Below are positions 55,927 to 64,000 of a stretch of 64,000 nt of DNA, piece after piece. Under the pieces are notes generated by a model. The model was not told the origin of the DNA and did no database searches. It saw only the letters and a list, made by a program, of their open reading frames with translations. Every line of letters begins with the position of its first letter. Position 1 is the stretch's first letter. A program made the translations under genes and the position numbers. Source of the DNA: Salinisphaera japonica YTM-1 (GTDB lineage: Bacteria; Pseudomonadota; Gammaproteobacteria; Nevskiales; Salinisphaeraceae); assembly GCF_003788585.1 (NCBI RefSeq), contig NZ_AYKG01000008.1, forward strand, positions 1 through 64,000, written 5' to 3'.

Positions 55927-56208
55927 ATGATTCGTAGCTTCAAAAGTCGCGAGGCCGAACGCATATGGCGCGGTGAGGCATCAAAGAAGCTGCCCGCTGA
56001 TATCCAACATGTGGTGCGCCGGAAGCTTCGAATGCTAGATAACGCATCGACCTTGGATGATCTGCGTACCCCATCCGCTAATCGTCTGGCAACGCTCAAA
56101 GGAAAACGCGCCGGACAGCACAGCATTCGAATCAATCAGCAATGGCGGCTGTGTTTCATCTGGAACGAAGGTAAGATCGATAGCGTCGAGATCGTGGACT
56201 ATCACTAA
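55927..56208 (+). CDS. higB: HigB-type toxin
   Basis: A 93-residue RelE-fold toxin with the host-inhibition-of-growth pattern: IRSFKSREAERIWRGE, RKLRMLDNASTLDDLR, and C-terminal GQHSIRINQQWRLCFIW-type core with the catalytic histidine and arginines. HigB cleaves ribosome-bound mRNA. It precedes its antitoxin, the reversed order characteristic of higBA. There is no obvious ribosome site; the operator palindrome sits in that position. Confidence 0.9.
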   Translation: MIRSFKSREAERIWRGEASKKLPADIQHVVRRKLRMLDNASTLDDLRTPSANRLATLKGKRAGQHSIRINQQWRLCFIWNEGKIDSVEIVDYH

Positions 56209-56217
56209 GGTGACGTC

Positions 56218-56478
56218 ATGACAGAACTAGCGAATGTTCATCCCGGCGAAGTGTTGCTAGAAGAATTTCTCAAGCCGATGGCTCTCAGCCAGACGAAACT
56301 TGCCAACGCCATCAGCGTTCCGCCCCGCCGGATCAATGAAATCGTTCTTGGTAAACGGGCCGTATCTGCCGATACCGCGATTCGTCTGGCTGGTTATTTT
56401 GGTACCAGCGAGAAATTTTGGATGGGTCTTCAAGCGGATTATGACTTGGAAGAAATCCATCGGGCGAGGGTTGCCTAA
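56218..56478 (+). CDS. higA: HigA-type antitoxin, XRE family
   Basis: An 86-residue helix-turn-helix antitoxin. The family start VHPGEVLLEEFLKPMALSQTKLANAI leads into the HTH (PPRRINEIVLGKRAVSADTAIRLA) and the tail FWMGLQADYDLEEI. It neutralises HigB and represses its own operon. AAGGTGACGTC precedes the ATG, 9 bp after the higB stop. Confidence 0.92.
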   Translation: MTELANVHPGEVLLEEFLKPMALSQTKLANAISVPPRRINEIVLGKRAVSADTAIRLAGYFGTSEKFWMGLQADYDLEEIHRARVA

Positions 56479-56600
56479 ACTGCGCGCCATATCTCACCAG
56501 CCCGCGGCTCTTCCACTATTGACGTAGAACTCGCTGCAAATTTTGTATTCCGTCTTGCCAGATTCCGTTGTACGGTTGAGCTAGGGGCAAAGGGGATACC

Positions 56601-57686
56601 ATGGATTTAATCGATCGATTACGCGATTTATCGAATCGCGTCGAACGCCAGTCAAGCAACGTTGGCAGTGAAGAGGCTACAAAAACGGCATTCGTGCTGC
56701 CGTTTCTTCAGGCGCTCGGTTACGACGTTTTTAACCCTGAAGAGATCATTCCCGAATTCACCGCCGATCACGGCGTGAAGAAAGGGGAAAAAGTCGATTA
56801 CGCCATCAAGCTCGATGGGCAGATTATGGTGTTGATCGAGTGCAAACCGCTCGGCGCCGTACTCGATGCGAAATATGCCGGCCAGCTCTTCCGTTATTTC
56901 GGCGTCACAGATGCACGATTCGCCATCCTGAGCGACGGCGCTCGCTATCTTTTCTACAGCGATCTTGACCGTGCCAACCGCATGGACGATCGATCATTCT
57001 TCGAATTTAACCTACGCGATTTTAACGAAGCGCGGGTGGAAGAACTTAAGCAGTTCACCAAGTCGGCATTCGATCTCGACAACATTTTAAGCACCGCAAG
57101 CAATCTCAAATATCGTCGTGCTTTGAAAGCCGAGATCGCTAGTGAGTTTAAGGAACCAAGTCAAGAGTTCGTAAAAATGATCGCCGGCCGGGTGTACTCG
57201 GGCCGACTGACCAGCAGCGTCAAAGAAGAGTTTACCGAACTTACCAGGGCTGCCTGTACCGAATTCATTCGCGACCGCGTGAATGATCGGATCCAAAGCG
57301 CTTTCGAGAAAGATGGTACGTCACTACCCGAACCGGCGCCGGCAGAAGATCCTAATGCAAAACCCGACGATTCTAGCTCAGCCAAAGACGGGATCGTGAC
57401 AACGCCCGAGGAATGGCGGGCCTACCGCATTGTCCAAGCAATCGGTGCGCAAATCACCGACCCCGAGCGTATCTATATGCGGGATGCCAAGAGCTATTGC
57501 GCCATTCTCTTTGACGACAATAACCGACGGACGATTTGTCGGTTTCATTTTGGGGCGCGAAAGAACGCCATTTCGGTATTTACGCCCGACGAAGAGCAGC
57601 GATTCGAGCTTGAGCGCGTTACGGATATTTACAAGTACTCTGATGCGATTAGCAGTGCCGTCTCGCAGTACATAGATGATAAATAA
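56601..57686 (+). CDS. Orphan type I restriction HsdR N-terminal-like nuclease domain protein
   Basis: A 361-residue protein. The N-terminal half resembles the HsdR_N_2 PD-(D/E)XK domain: EEATKTAFVLPFLQALGYDVFNP, EKVDYAIKLDGQ and LIECKPLG give the D...ExK catalytic set at about residues 57-78. The C-terminal part (about 265-360) is a separate domain of unknown function. There is no hsdM, hsdS or helicase domain nearby. GC content is visibly lower than in neighbouring genes, suggesting recent acquisition. A role in phage or plasmid defence is possible but unproven. Confidence 0.75.
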   Translation: MDLIDRLRDLSNRVERQSSNVGSEEATKTAFVLPFLQALGYDVFNPEEIIPEFTADHGVKKGEKVDYAIKLDGQIMVLIECKPLGAVLDAKYAGQLFRYFGVTDARFAILSDGARYLFYSDLDRANRMDDRSFFEFNLRDFNEARVEELKQFTKSAFDLDNILSTASNLKYRRALKAEIASEFKEPSQEFVKMIAGRVYSGRLTSSVKEEFTELTRAACTEFIRDRVNDRIQSAFEKDGTSLPEPAPAEDPNAKPDDSSSAKDGIVTTPEEWRAYRIVQAIGAQITDPERIYMRDAKSYCAILFDDNNRRTICRFHFGARKNAISVFTPDEEQRFELERVTDIYKYSDAISSAVSQYIDDK

Positions 57687-57724
57687 CGCGGTCTGAGCTG
57701 GTCCGGCTATCACGGACAGGTAAA

Positions 57725-57856
57725 TTAAGCGTCAGATTGTGATGCCTCCTCAACTTCCAGTGGTGTTCGATAGCGTAGCGTCTGGTGCAGCCGCTGGCGG
57801 TTATAAAAGACTGCGATGTATTCGAAGATTGCTGCCCGAGCCGATCTTTTCGATTC
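57725..57856 (-). pseudogene. Remnant of IS3-family transposase C terminus
   Basis: Minus-strand translation gives ARAAIFEYIAVFYNRQRLHQ followed by TLRYRTPLEVEE and a stop at 57725. This is the typical C terminus of IS3-family OrfB (YIxxFYNRxRxHxxLxYxTPxE). The catalytic DDE core and both insertion-sequence ends are missing. The remnant abuts the tandem duplication at 57857. Confidence 0.8.
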
Positions 57857-58382
57857 GAACCCTCAGGGACAGACGACGGTTTTGGCGTCGTGGCCGAACG
57901 ATTACGCGGGACGGTATGTTATCTGAGCCTTCTTCGTAGGACTCAGTTAAAACTTTTCTCCTACAGTAAATAAGCTTTAAAAGCCGCGGGGCGAAGACCG
58001 ACGCGATTAGCCTCCCCGTATCTTTCGGCAGCGCGATTTTTAGCCCGCAAGCCGAGTCAGTCACCGACGAGCAGGGCGGGGAGGTGTCGCAGTACGCGTT
58101 TGGAAAACCCGAGGCCGAGGAACCCTCAGGGACAGACCACGGTTTTGGCTTCGTAGTCGAACGATTACGCGGGACAACATGTTTATCCGAGCCCCGGTCG
58201 TAGAACTCAGTTGAAACTTCTTGCTCACGATAAATAAGCCTTAAAAGGCTTGGAGCGAAGACCGACGCGTTTAGTCTCCCGGTATTTGTCGGCAGCGCGA
58301 TTTTAGCCCGCAAGCCGAGTCAGTCACCGACGAGCAGGGCGGGGAGGTGTCGCAGTACGCGTTTGGAAAACCCGAGGCCGAC
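57857..58382. repeat. 263-bp tandem duplication covering the hydrolase 3' end
   Basis: Positions 57857-58119 and 58120-58382 are direct repeats. The noncoding part has diverged by many substitutions. The last 78 bases, including the final 20 codons of the hydrolase gene and bases just past its stop, are identical. Confidence 0.85.
58057..58118 (-). pseudogene. Duplicated C-terminal fragment of the hydrolase gene
   Basis: This fragment repeats the final 20 codons and stop of the neighbouring hydrolase (LGFSKRVLRHLPALLVGD then stop). It has no start or upstream coding sequence. Confidence 0.8.
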
Positions 58383-59039
58383 GTGGGGGCCGGGTACGCG
58401 GATGTGTTTTACGTCTGTGCTGAAGCGATCGATGGTGGCCTGCCATGACACGATGCCGTCGTCTTCGCTGTAGATGGCGCGTACGGGGCGTTTCAGCGGT
58501 ACGTCGTAGCGGTTGAGTATTGTGGCTTCGATATCGTCGAGTTGTGCGCCGCGTCGTTTGTAGGGGCCTGCCAGGCTGGTGTATTTCGCCCCGCCCAGTA
58601 CCGGGCTGCCGATGGTGACCACGCGAGAGACGAGATCGGGCCGGTCGCGGGCGACTTCGCGGGCAATAAAGCCGCCAAGGCTCCAGCCGACGAGTGCAAA
58701 CGGGCGGTCGAGCTCTTTGACCAGGGTTTCTAGCCGTTCGGCGACGTGCGGCAAGACACTTTGGACGTCGCCACCATTGCGCCCCTGTGCCCAATCCCAG
58801 GTGCGAAACTGTCGTTTGCGCAGATAGCGCCGAATCATGGCCATGGAGCCCGGGCCGGCGCCGAGGCCGGGGATCAGCATGACAGGTTGGCCCTTGCCTT
58901 CAATGTCTCGTGGCAGGCGCCGATATTGCGCGGGATCGAGCGCCAGGCGGGCAGGGGTGAGCAGTTCGCCGAGCAGCTGTCGGCGCCGGGGGGCGCCCAT
59001 TGCGCTGCCGTAGCGTCGTAAGAATTCGTCGTGTTGCAT
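58320..59039 (-). CDS. Alpha/beta hydrolase
   Basis: About 239 residues. PVMLIPGLGAGPGSM forms the oxyanion region near 55-70, the nucleophile elbow is GWSLGGFIAREVA, and a possible acid and histidine lie in SEDDGIVSW and GPHVGLGF. The pattern resembles lipase/acyltransferase-like hydrolases acting on hydrophobic substrates; the substrate is unknown. ATG 59039 is preferred over an in-frame TTG at 59066, though neither has a good ribosome site. Its 3' end is duplicated downstream. Confidence 0.78.
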   Translation of the reverse strand: MQHDEFLRRYGSAMGAPRRRQLLGELLTPARLALDPAQYRRLPRDIEGKGQPVMLIPGLGAGPGSMAMIRRYLRKRQFRTWDWAQGRNGGDVQSVLPHVAERLETLVKELDRPFALVGWSLGGFIAREVARDRPDLVSRVVTIGSPVLGGAKYTSLAGPYKRRGAQLDDIEATILNRYDVPLKRPVRAIYSEDDGIVSWQATIDRFSTDVKHIRVPGPHVGLGFSKRVLRHLPALLVGD

Positions 59040-59644
59040 GAGCGTGGCCCGCGAAGTGCGTGGCAATCAACGTAGCCGTTTACCGTCGTAATGTCTCGTT
59101 TTCAGCCCGGCATCGGTATCCAATGCGTGATGAATCGATGGGCGGGTAGGGGTTGGGTCATCGCTGGCGAGGGGCATGTCAGCAGTGGGCGGCTCGACGC
59201 GTTGGCTGGCGGTTCGTCGGATAGCTCTGATGGCTGATGTATGCCGGGTGCCAAAGAACAAACGTTTGGCGGGTCTTATGTTAAATAAGTCCGTGATGGA
59301 GGGTGGTAGCGAGGCAACCGGGTCGGGCGCCTTGCTCGGCCCTAAAAGTCGTGTTGAAGACCGCGCAGGGGCGGGTGCGACGTCGACGATGCCGACAAGC
59401 CTGAATCGAACGTTCAGGGCGCGAGCGGCAAAGCCGGCTTATGGGGGGCAGGCTTCACGGCGATGAGCCAATACATCGGCTCGGCGTGGGCCGTTTTAAC
59501 AATAACGAGTGCGAGTAGAGCCGCCGCCGGCATTGGCGGCGGCTCCGGCAGGGGATGTGGTCGCGTCGTGTGCGCGGCCGGCCCGCCTGGCTGTTTTCGA
59601 GGTCGTTGGCGTATCCGGTCGGCTGGTTGGCCCGACGGTGGCCT
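59040..59644. other. Noncoding gap between hydrolase and SRPBCC genes
   Basis: I see no convincing gene. A strong 11-bp hairpin AGCCGCCGCC/GGCGGCGGCT at 59518-59544 lacks a U tract on either strand. A smaller CCTGAA/TTCAGG hairpin lies near 59400. A 96-codon frame at 59176-59466 has no recognisable features. Confidence 0.4.
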
Positions 59645-60163
59645 TTAGCTGTCGCGATTTGCGGCGACTTGAGCCAGGCCCTCGATCCATTCCTGATGTT
59701 TGTTGAGCATGGGGTTCGGTGTGGTGGTGGCCATGTCGCGGGCTGGGGCGCCGTTCTGGGTTTCCTGTGTGAGCAGGCGCAGGCGATCGCCCGGCAAGGC
59801 TTCGAACAGCCAGGCGTGGTGGACGTCGAGCTGTTCGTTGGGGTCATCGCTTTCGGTCCAGCCGTGCCAGGCGATGCGGGCCGGGCTGTCGTCGGTGGCG
59901 CGTTCGAGCTCGGTGATCTCGGCCTGGACGGGTAGGCCGAAGGTCACAAACTGAAACCGCAGGCCGGCGGTCAGGTGCGGCGGCTGGCCGTCGTGAAATT
60001 CGATATCGGTGGCGTTGTCGTATTGCGCGGCCCAGGTGCGGGTATCGATGAGGGTATCGAGCGCGGCGTTGGGCGTGAGCCCGGCAACGACGATTTCGTT
60101 GGATACGAAGTTATCGACTTCACCGGGAACAAGGCCGTTGGGCCAGTGGATGCTGTGTTGCAT
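59645..60163 (-). CDS. SRPBCC (START-like) domain protein
   Basis: A 172-residue protein beginning MQHSIHWPNGLVPGEVDNFV. It follows the polyketide cyclase/dehydrase pattern: early VVAGLTPNAALDTLIDTRTWAAQY, beta-rich core with RFQFVTFGLPVQAEITEL, IAWHGW and HHAWLFEALPGDRLRLLTQE, then a C-terminal helix. Such folds bind hydrophobic ligands; this protein's ligand is unknown. ATG 60163 is chosen since residues upstream in the frame show no domain character. Confidence 0.78.
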   Translation of the reverse strand: MQHSIHWPNGLVPGEVDNFVSNEIVVAGLTPNAALDTLIDTRTWAAQYDNATDIEFHDGQPPHLTAGLRFQFVTFGLPVQAEITELERATDDSPARIAWHGWTESDDPNEQLDVHHAWLFEALPGDRLRLLTQETQNGAPARDMATTTPNPMLNKHQEWIEGLAQVAANRDS

Positions 60164-60527
60164 AAGGCTCGCTTGGTGCGTGGCGGCGGAGATCATCAAC
60201 CGCGCGATCATTGATGGCTGCATGCTGCGCGGCATCGACAGGGCAGTGCAACAGGCGACGCACAGGTTGTCTGTGTCATGCAGCCGATCATCGTGGAGAC
60301 GTTGATCAGCGTCTGTAGTTTGATACCCGGCGATACGTTCATGGCAAAGCATGGTTCGGCCGGATTGACTGCATTTGTCTGAAAACGACGCCTTATCGTT
60401 TGCAACCGGGCGCAGGCCGGGCAGTATGCGCTGTGGCGCGTGTCGGGCCATGCGGGTGCCGGGCTGCCCGGTATGTATGGGGCACGCGGATATGTCGGGC
60501 CTTGATTGTCTTTGAGCGGAGCGGGTG
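60164..60527. other. Divergent intergenic region
   Basis: About 360 bp between the SRPBCC gene and the DUF188 gene. It has no convincing coding frame. The promoters of both divergent genes must lie here, but I could not assign -10 and -35 boxes with confidence. Confidence 0.35.
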
Positions 60528-60986
60528 ATGCAGATTTGGGTCGATGCGGATGCGTGTCCGGTCACGGTCAAGCAGATTCTGTTCAAGGCCGCCAAGCGCA
60601 CGGGCATGGCGATCACGCTGGTGGCCAATCAGCCGGTGAGCGTGCCGCGTGTGGCGCATATCACGGCGATTCAGGTCAGCCCCGGGTTTGATGTGGCAGA
60701 TAACGAGATCGTGCGGCGGCTCGCCGCCGGTGATCTAGTCATCACCGCCGATATTCCGCTGGCGGCAGAGGTCATCGAGAAGGGCGGGGCAGCGCTCAGC
60801 CCGCGCGGCGAGATGTTTTCGGCTGACGATATCGCGGCGAAGAAAACCATGCGGGATTTCATGGATACATTGCGGGCCAGCGGTATCCACGGGCCCGGCC
60901 AGGCCGCGCTTGGCGACAAGGATCGCCAGGCGTTTGCCAATGCGCTGGATCGTTGGCTGGCCAAGAATCCGCCGGCGCCGGTTTGA
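60528..60986 (+). CDS. YaiI/YqxD family (DUF188) protein
   Basis: A 152-residue protein matching the DUF188 family: [22 protein letters not shown] at the start, [26 protein letters not shown] in the middle, and GEMFSADDI further on. The Asp-rich DADACP and ITADIPLA segments resemble a PIN-like nuclease active site, but function is untested. ATG 60528 is used; GTG immediately before it is in frame. Confidence 0.9.
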   Translation: MQIWVDADACPVTVKQILFKAAKRTGMAITLVANQPVSVPRVAHITAIQVSPGFDVADNEIVRRLAAGDLVITADIPLAAEVIEKGGAALSPRGEMFSADDIAAKKTMRDFMDTLRASGIHGPGQAALGDKDRQAFANALDRWLAKNPPAPV

Positions 60987-61001
60987 TTGAACCCAGCGCT
61001 G

Positions 61002-61694
61002 TTATACCGGCTCGGCGGGTGCGCTCCATTCGAGGCGTTTCGGTGCCCCCGGCGGGTTCAAACGACGCTGGAACGCGCGCTGGTCGAGAAACGTGCGCGT
61101 GCGTGAGCGGATGCCGGCCATTTCGACATAGTTCCAGCCGGCGCCAAGGGCGGCCCCGACCAGCGGCACGCTTTTGGTGATGACGCCACGGCGCGTCACG
61201 CGCAGGCCGAAATAACGCAGCATCAAGCGTTTGAAGCTGCGCAGGCCTTCGCGCGCCATATATCGCTGGAGCAGGGCCCGGGTGACATGGTGGGTACCGG
61301 CCACGCCGAGCGAACGCGCGAACTGGCTGCTGGCACCGATCCCGAAGACCGGCACCAGCAACGTCCAGGCCGCGGCCTCATCGTCGAAAAACGCCGGGTC
61401 GTGGATGAGGGCGGCCCGTGCCACGGCCTGAATCTCGGTGCGCAACGTCATGGCCACGTCCAGCGTGGCGGCCGGTACGGCCACCCAGGGATTGGCCGGC
61501 AAGCCGGTGGCCAGCGCTGTGAGCGTGGTCTTGCGCCGCGCCTTGTTGAACGCCTGATCGATAAGCTCGGCATCGGTCACGCCCGGCTGCTCGGCGCGGT
61601 CGGCGGCGATGGATGCCGAGAGTTCGTCGATATCGACCTGCACCACCCACTCCAGCAGTGTCGAAAGCGATAGGTTGTTTGTCCACGTTGTCAT
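61002..61694 (-). CDS. EcsC family protein
   Basis: A 230-residue protein with EcsC-type features: AFNKARRKTTLTALATGLPANPWVAVPAATLDVAMTLRTEIQAVARAAL forms amphipathic/hydrophobic helices, followed by SLGVAGTHHVTRALLQRY and SVPLVGAALGAGWNYVEM. In Bacillus EcsC is linked to an ABC transporter, but no transporter is adjacent here. ATG 61694 has GAGGTG upstream. It is convergent with the DUF188 gene. Confidence 0.78.
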   Translation of the reverse strand: MTTWTNNLSLSTLLEWVVQVDIDELSASIAADRAEQPGVTDAELIDQAFNKARRKTTLTALATGLPANPWVAVPAATLDVAMTLRTEIQAVARAALIHDPAFFDDEAAAWTLLVPVFGIGASSQFARSLGVAGTHHVTRALLQRYMAREGLRSFKRLMLRYFGLRVTRRGVITKSVPLVGAALGAGWNYVEMAGIRSRTRTFLDQRAFQRRLNPPGAPKRLEWSAPAEPV

Positions 61695-61919
61695 CGGTGC
61701 ACCTCGGGCGGCGGCACGGCCACGATATCGGGCCGGCAATCGATACGCGGATCACGCGTTTGATCACGATAGCACCGGCCAGCTCGGGTTATGTGAATGA
61801 CCGATCGCAGTGCGCGGCAGTCGCCGGCCCCGCTTGCCGCGGCCCGGGCTGCGCGCTAACGTCAGAGGTCTCGCCCTGCCTGCTCGAATCGACCGCGTCA
61901 GCGTGTCGATGGATTGCCC

Positions 61920-63191
61920 ATGCGCAAGTTTCTGGGTACCGGCATCACGGTACTGCTGTTCGTCTCGACCGTGATCGCCGGATGTGCCGCGCTTTACAGC
62001 GTGTTCCACCCGGGCTTCTTCGGCGATCTGCCGGCGCGCAAGATCGCCTGGACGTCACTGGTGTTGCTGGGCTCCTGGATCATCAGCCGCGTGATCGACC
62101 GTATCGCGGTGGGCATGAGTCGGGGCCAGCGGGCCTGGCAGAAAAAGCTGCGCAACCTGCTCAACGTGGATGAGGGTGAGCCGTTTCGGGAAGTGGATCT
62201 GACCGCGGCATTGCTGCATCTGTCGATCTGGTTGCTGGTGCCTCTGGCGTTGTTGTTCGTCTGGGGCCTGTCGGCGCAGAGTTTTTCCGCGCTGCAACAT
62301 CTGGCCTGGTCGGGGTTCACCTTCGGCCAGGTGCAGATCGTGCCGGCCCAGCTCATTCTGGGCGCGTTGCTGTTGGTGATCCTGACCGCGCTCATCCGTT
62401 GGGTCACCGGGCGCATGGAGCATCACTGGCTGGCCGCCACACCCATGGAAACCCATACCCGTGAGGCGGTATCGACCATCACGGGCTATGTGCTGTTTCT
62501 GATTGCAGCGCTTGTGGTGCTGAGTTATGTCGGCCTGGATCTGACCAAGCTGGCGTTCATTGCCGGCGCGCTGTCGGTGGGTATCGGCTTTGGTCTGCAG
62601 ACCATCGTGAACAACTTCGTTTCGGGGTTGATTCTGTTGTTCGAGCAGCCGGTACGCCGGGGTAATTTCGTGACCATCGGCGAAACCGAAGGCTTCGTGC
62701 GTCGCATCCGGATCCGGGCCACGGAGATCGAAACACTGGACCGCACCACCGTGGCCGTGCCCAATTCCGAGCTGCTCACGCTGCATTTGAAGAACTGGAA
62801 CCTGCGCGATCGCTACGGGCGCGTCATCTGTGCGGTTGGCGTGGCCTATGGCAGCGATGTCCGTCTGGTCGAGCGCTTGTTGATCGACGTGGCCAACCAG
62901 AACCCGGACGTGCTGAGCCAGGGACAGGCCGGGGTGCCCAAGCCGGCCGCGCTGTTCATCGGCTTTGGCGACTCGACGCTGGATTTCGAGCTGCGCTGTT
63001 TCGTGCGCGACGTCACGCGGCGGTATTTCGTGCGCTCGGATCTCAATTTCGCCATCGATGCGGCCTTTCGTGAGCATGACGTCACGATCGCGTTCCCGCA
63101 GATGGATATCTGGCATCGCAGCGTCCCGCGCGAGGCGCTGTCGGTGGCGACACGAAACAGACCGGCCGCCGATGCCGACGCCGACGAATAG
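61920..63191 (+). CDS. MscS family mechanosensitive channel
   Basis: A 423-residue small-conductance channel. An N-terminal helix (about 5-27) and two further helix pairs precede the pore-lining region GALSVGIGFGLQTIVNNFVSG and the beta-domain LLFEQPVRRGNFVTIGE, with TTVAVPNSELL. The conserved GIGFGLQ and family motif identify MscS. It releases solutes upon hypo-osmotic shock, relevant for a halophile. ATG 61920 is preferred; TTG two codons upstream is possible. Confidence 0.92.
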   Translation: MRKFLGTGITVLLFVSTVIAGCAALYSVFHPGFFGDLPARKIAWTSLVLLGSWIISRVIDRIAVGMSRGQRAWQKKLRNLLNVDEGEPFREVDLTAALLHLSIWLLVPLALLFVWGLSAQSFSALQHLAWSGFTFGQVQIVPAQLILGALLLVILTALIRWVTGRMEHHWLAATPMETHTREAVSTITGYVLFLIAALVVLSYVGLDLTKLAFIAGALSVGIGFGLQTIVNNFVSGLILLFEQPVRRGNFVTIGETEGFVRRIRIRATEIETLDRTTVAVPNSELLTLHLKNWNLRDRYGRVICAVGVAYGSDVRLVERLLIDVANQNPDVLSQGQAGVPKPAALFIGFGDSTLDFELRCFVRDVTRRYFVRSDLNFAIDAAFREHDVTIAFPQMDIWHRSVPREALSVATRNRPAADADADE

Positions 63192-63253
63192 ACACCGCCC
63201 GGTTTGTCGAGTGTCGTACCATCGGTGTCCAATAACACTGAACAGGAATCATC

Positions 63254-63532
63254 ATGGCAAAAGCCAGTGCCCGTCATATCCTCGTCGACACCGAAACCAA
63301 GTGCGCCGAGCTCAAGCAACAGATCGAGAACGGCGCCGACTTCGCCGAGGTGGCCAAGCAGCATTCCAACTGCCCGTCGGGCAAGAAGGGCGGCGAGCTC
63401 GGCACTTTCGGCCGCGGCCAGATGGTGCCGGAGTTCGATGAAGTGGTCTTTTCGGCGCCGATCGGCGGCGTACAGGGCCCGGTGAAGACCCAGTTCGGTT
63501 ATCACCTGCTGGAAGTCACCGAGCGCGGTTAA
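63254..63532 (+). CDS. ppiC: Parvulin-type peptidyl-prolyl cis-trans isomerase
   Basis: A 92-residue cytoplasmic parvulin with ASARHILVDTE at the start, CPSGKKGGELGTFGRGQMVPEFDEVVF and GPVKTQFGYHLLEV. These are all the family's active-site segments, giving full length with no signal peptide. AGGAATCATC provides the ribosome site. It accelerates proline isomerisation during folding. Confidence 0.95.
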   Translation: MAKASARHILVDTETKCAELKQQIENGADFAEVAKQHSNCPSGKKGGELGTFGRGQMVPEFDEVVFSAPIGGVQGPVKTQFGYHLLEVTERG

Positions 63533-63572
63533 TGAGTTGTCGCCGGGCACGGCCGGCGTGCCCGGCGGCGGT

Positions 63573-64000
63573 TTATCCCGGTGCGGTCGCGGTGTCGTAG
63601 GACAGCCGCCCGTCCAACCGGGCATCAAGCTCGGCCAGCCGGACAGAAGCATCGCACGGCCAGGCGATCGTCAACCTGGCGCCGGCCGCATGATAGTCCG
63701 CGGCAACAACCTGACCGTCGTGGGCGCCCAGCCAGGCGCGTGCGGCCTGCTCATCGGCAAAACCCATCTCCAGAACCATCGGTTGCCGCGGTACATAAGC
63801 GGCGACCGGCAGATCGGTCAATAGGGCGCTGACACATTGCGCATAGGCCCGGGCCAGCCCGCCGGTGCCGAGTTTCGTGCCGCCGAAATAGCGGGTCACC
63901 ACACAGGCGATCTGGCCCAGCCCGCTACCGGCCAAGGCTTGAAACATCGGCCGCCCGGCGGTGCCGCCGGGCTCGCCGTCATCGGCAAACCCGATGGCCT
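63573..64000 (-). CDS. IMPACT (YigZ/UPF0029) family protein, truncated by the window
   Basis: The 3' 142 codons of a minus-strand gene whose start lies beyond the window. The segment reads AIGFADDGEPGGTAGRPMFQA and then IACVVTRYFGGTKLGTGGLARAYAQ, the hallmark of YigZ-like proteins, followed by a divergent C-terminal domain. The function of bacterial members is unclear; eukaryotic IMPACT modulates translation control. Confidence 0.92.
   Translation of the reverse strand, partial: AIGFADDGEPGGTAGRPMFQALAGSGLGQIACVVTRYFGGTKLGTGGLARAYAQCVSALLTDLPVAAYVPRQPMVLEMGFADEQAARAWLGAHDGQVVAADYHAAGARLTIAWPCDASVRLAELDARLDGRLSYDTATAPG

Noticed and set aside
59176-59466. 96-codon plus-strand frame in the gap before the SRPBCC gene
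   Set aside because: No ribosome site, no recognisable motif, low-complexity composition; kept only as a noncoding gap note.
59518-59544. Strong hairpin as a terminator of the SRPBCC gene
   Set aside because: It has no U tract on either strand, so intrinsic termination is not supported.

Overview
This window looks like a chromosomal segment of a GC-rich, probably halophilic gammaproteobacterium. The evidence is the gene order rpmH-rnpA-yidC-mnmE beside dnaA-dnaN-recF-gyrB, the aceE-aceF-lpd set with homodimeric E1, tamA-tamB, glnA-ntrB-ntrC, and the conserved polA/engB neighbourhood. Very acidic linkers in the pyruvate dehydrogenase subunits fit a salt-adapted lineage. A Salinisphaera-like organism is my best guess, but that is inference.

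Layout. 0-6.4 kb: methionine salvage (mtnC, mtnA), GDP-mannose/alginate-type sugar nucleotide genes (manC, algC), dsbA and engB. 6.4-7.6 kb: no protein gene, but four tandem copies of a small-RNA gene on the minus strand. 7.6-16.1 kb: polA, a repeat-rich gap, lysA-lptM, the glutathione-dependent formaldehyde pair, an esterase and a DedA protein. 16.4-23.6 kb: tamB-tamA and an orphan flavoprotein. 23.6-31.4 kb: an S9 peptidase, an NRDE protein, ntrC, ntrB, a DUF4124 protein and glnA with a sigma-54 promoter. 31.6-35.1 kb: glyQ-glyS-gmhB. 35.9-46.2 kb: the replication-origin cluster. 46.2-48.3 kb: glutaminyl cyclotransferase, a formate/nitrite-type channel and a CsbD protein. 48.7-55.8 kb: pyruvate dehydrogenase genes with a toxin-antitoxin pair between E2 and E3. 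55.9-60.2 kb: an accessory patch (HigBA, orphan HsdR-N nuclease-like gene, IS3 remnant, tandem duplication, hydrolase, SRPBCC protein). 60.5-64 kb: DUF188, EcsC, MscS, a parvulin and a truncated IMPACT-family gene.

The most notable discovery is the polA-engB interval. It carries four paralogous units, each with a sigma-E/AlgU-like promoter (GGAACTT, exactly 16 nt, TCTGA-like), four stem-loops and an intrinsic terminator. Three loops per copy expose C-rich single strands, and stems vary with compensating changes. The locus is syntenic with spf (Spot 42) of Escherichia coli and ersA of Pseudomonas aeruginosa. ErsA is sigma-22 dependent and represses algC, and an algC homologue lies only a few genes away here.

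A second theme is a family of about 270-310 bp foldable elements with terminal inverted repeats (three copies). They lie just after the stop codons of a DedA gene, glnA and gyrB. In the latter two cases the element separates the gene from its intrinsic terminator. A third theme is arrays of 9- and 10-bp periodic repeats in two intergenic gaps.
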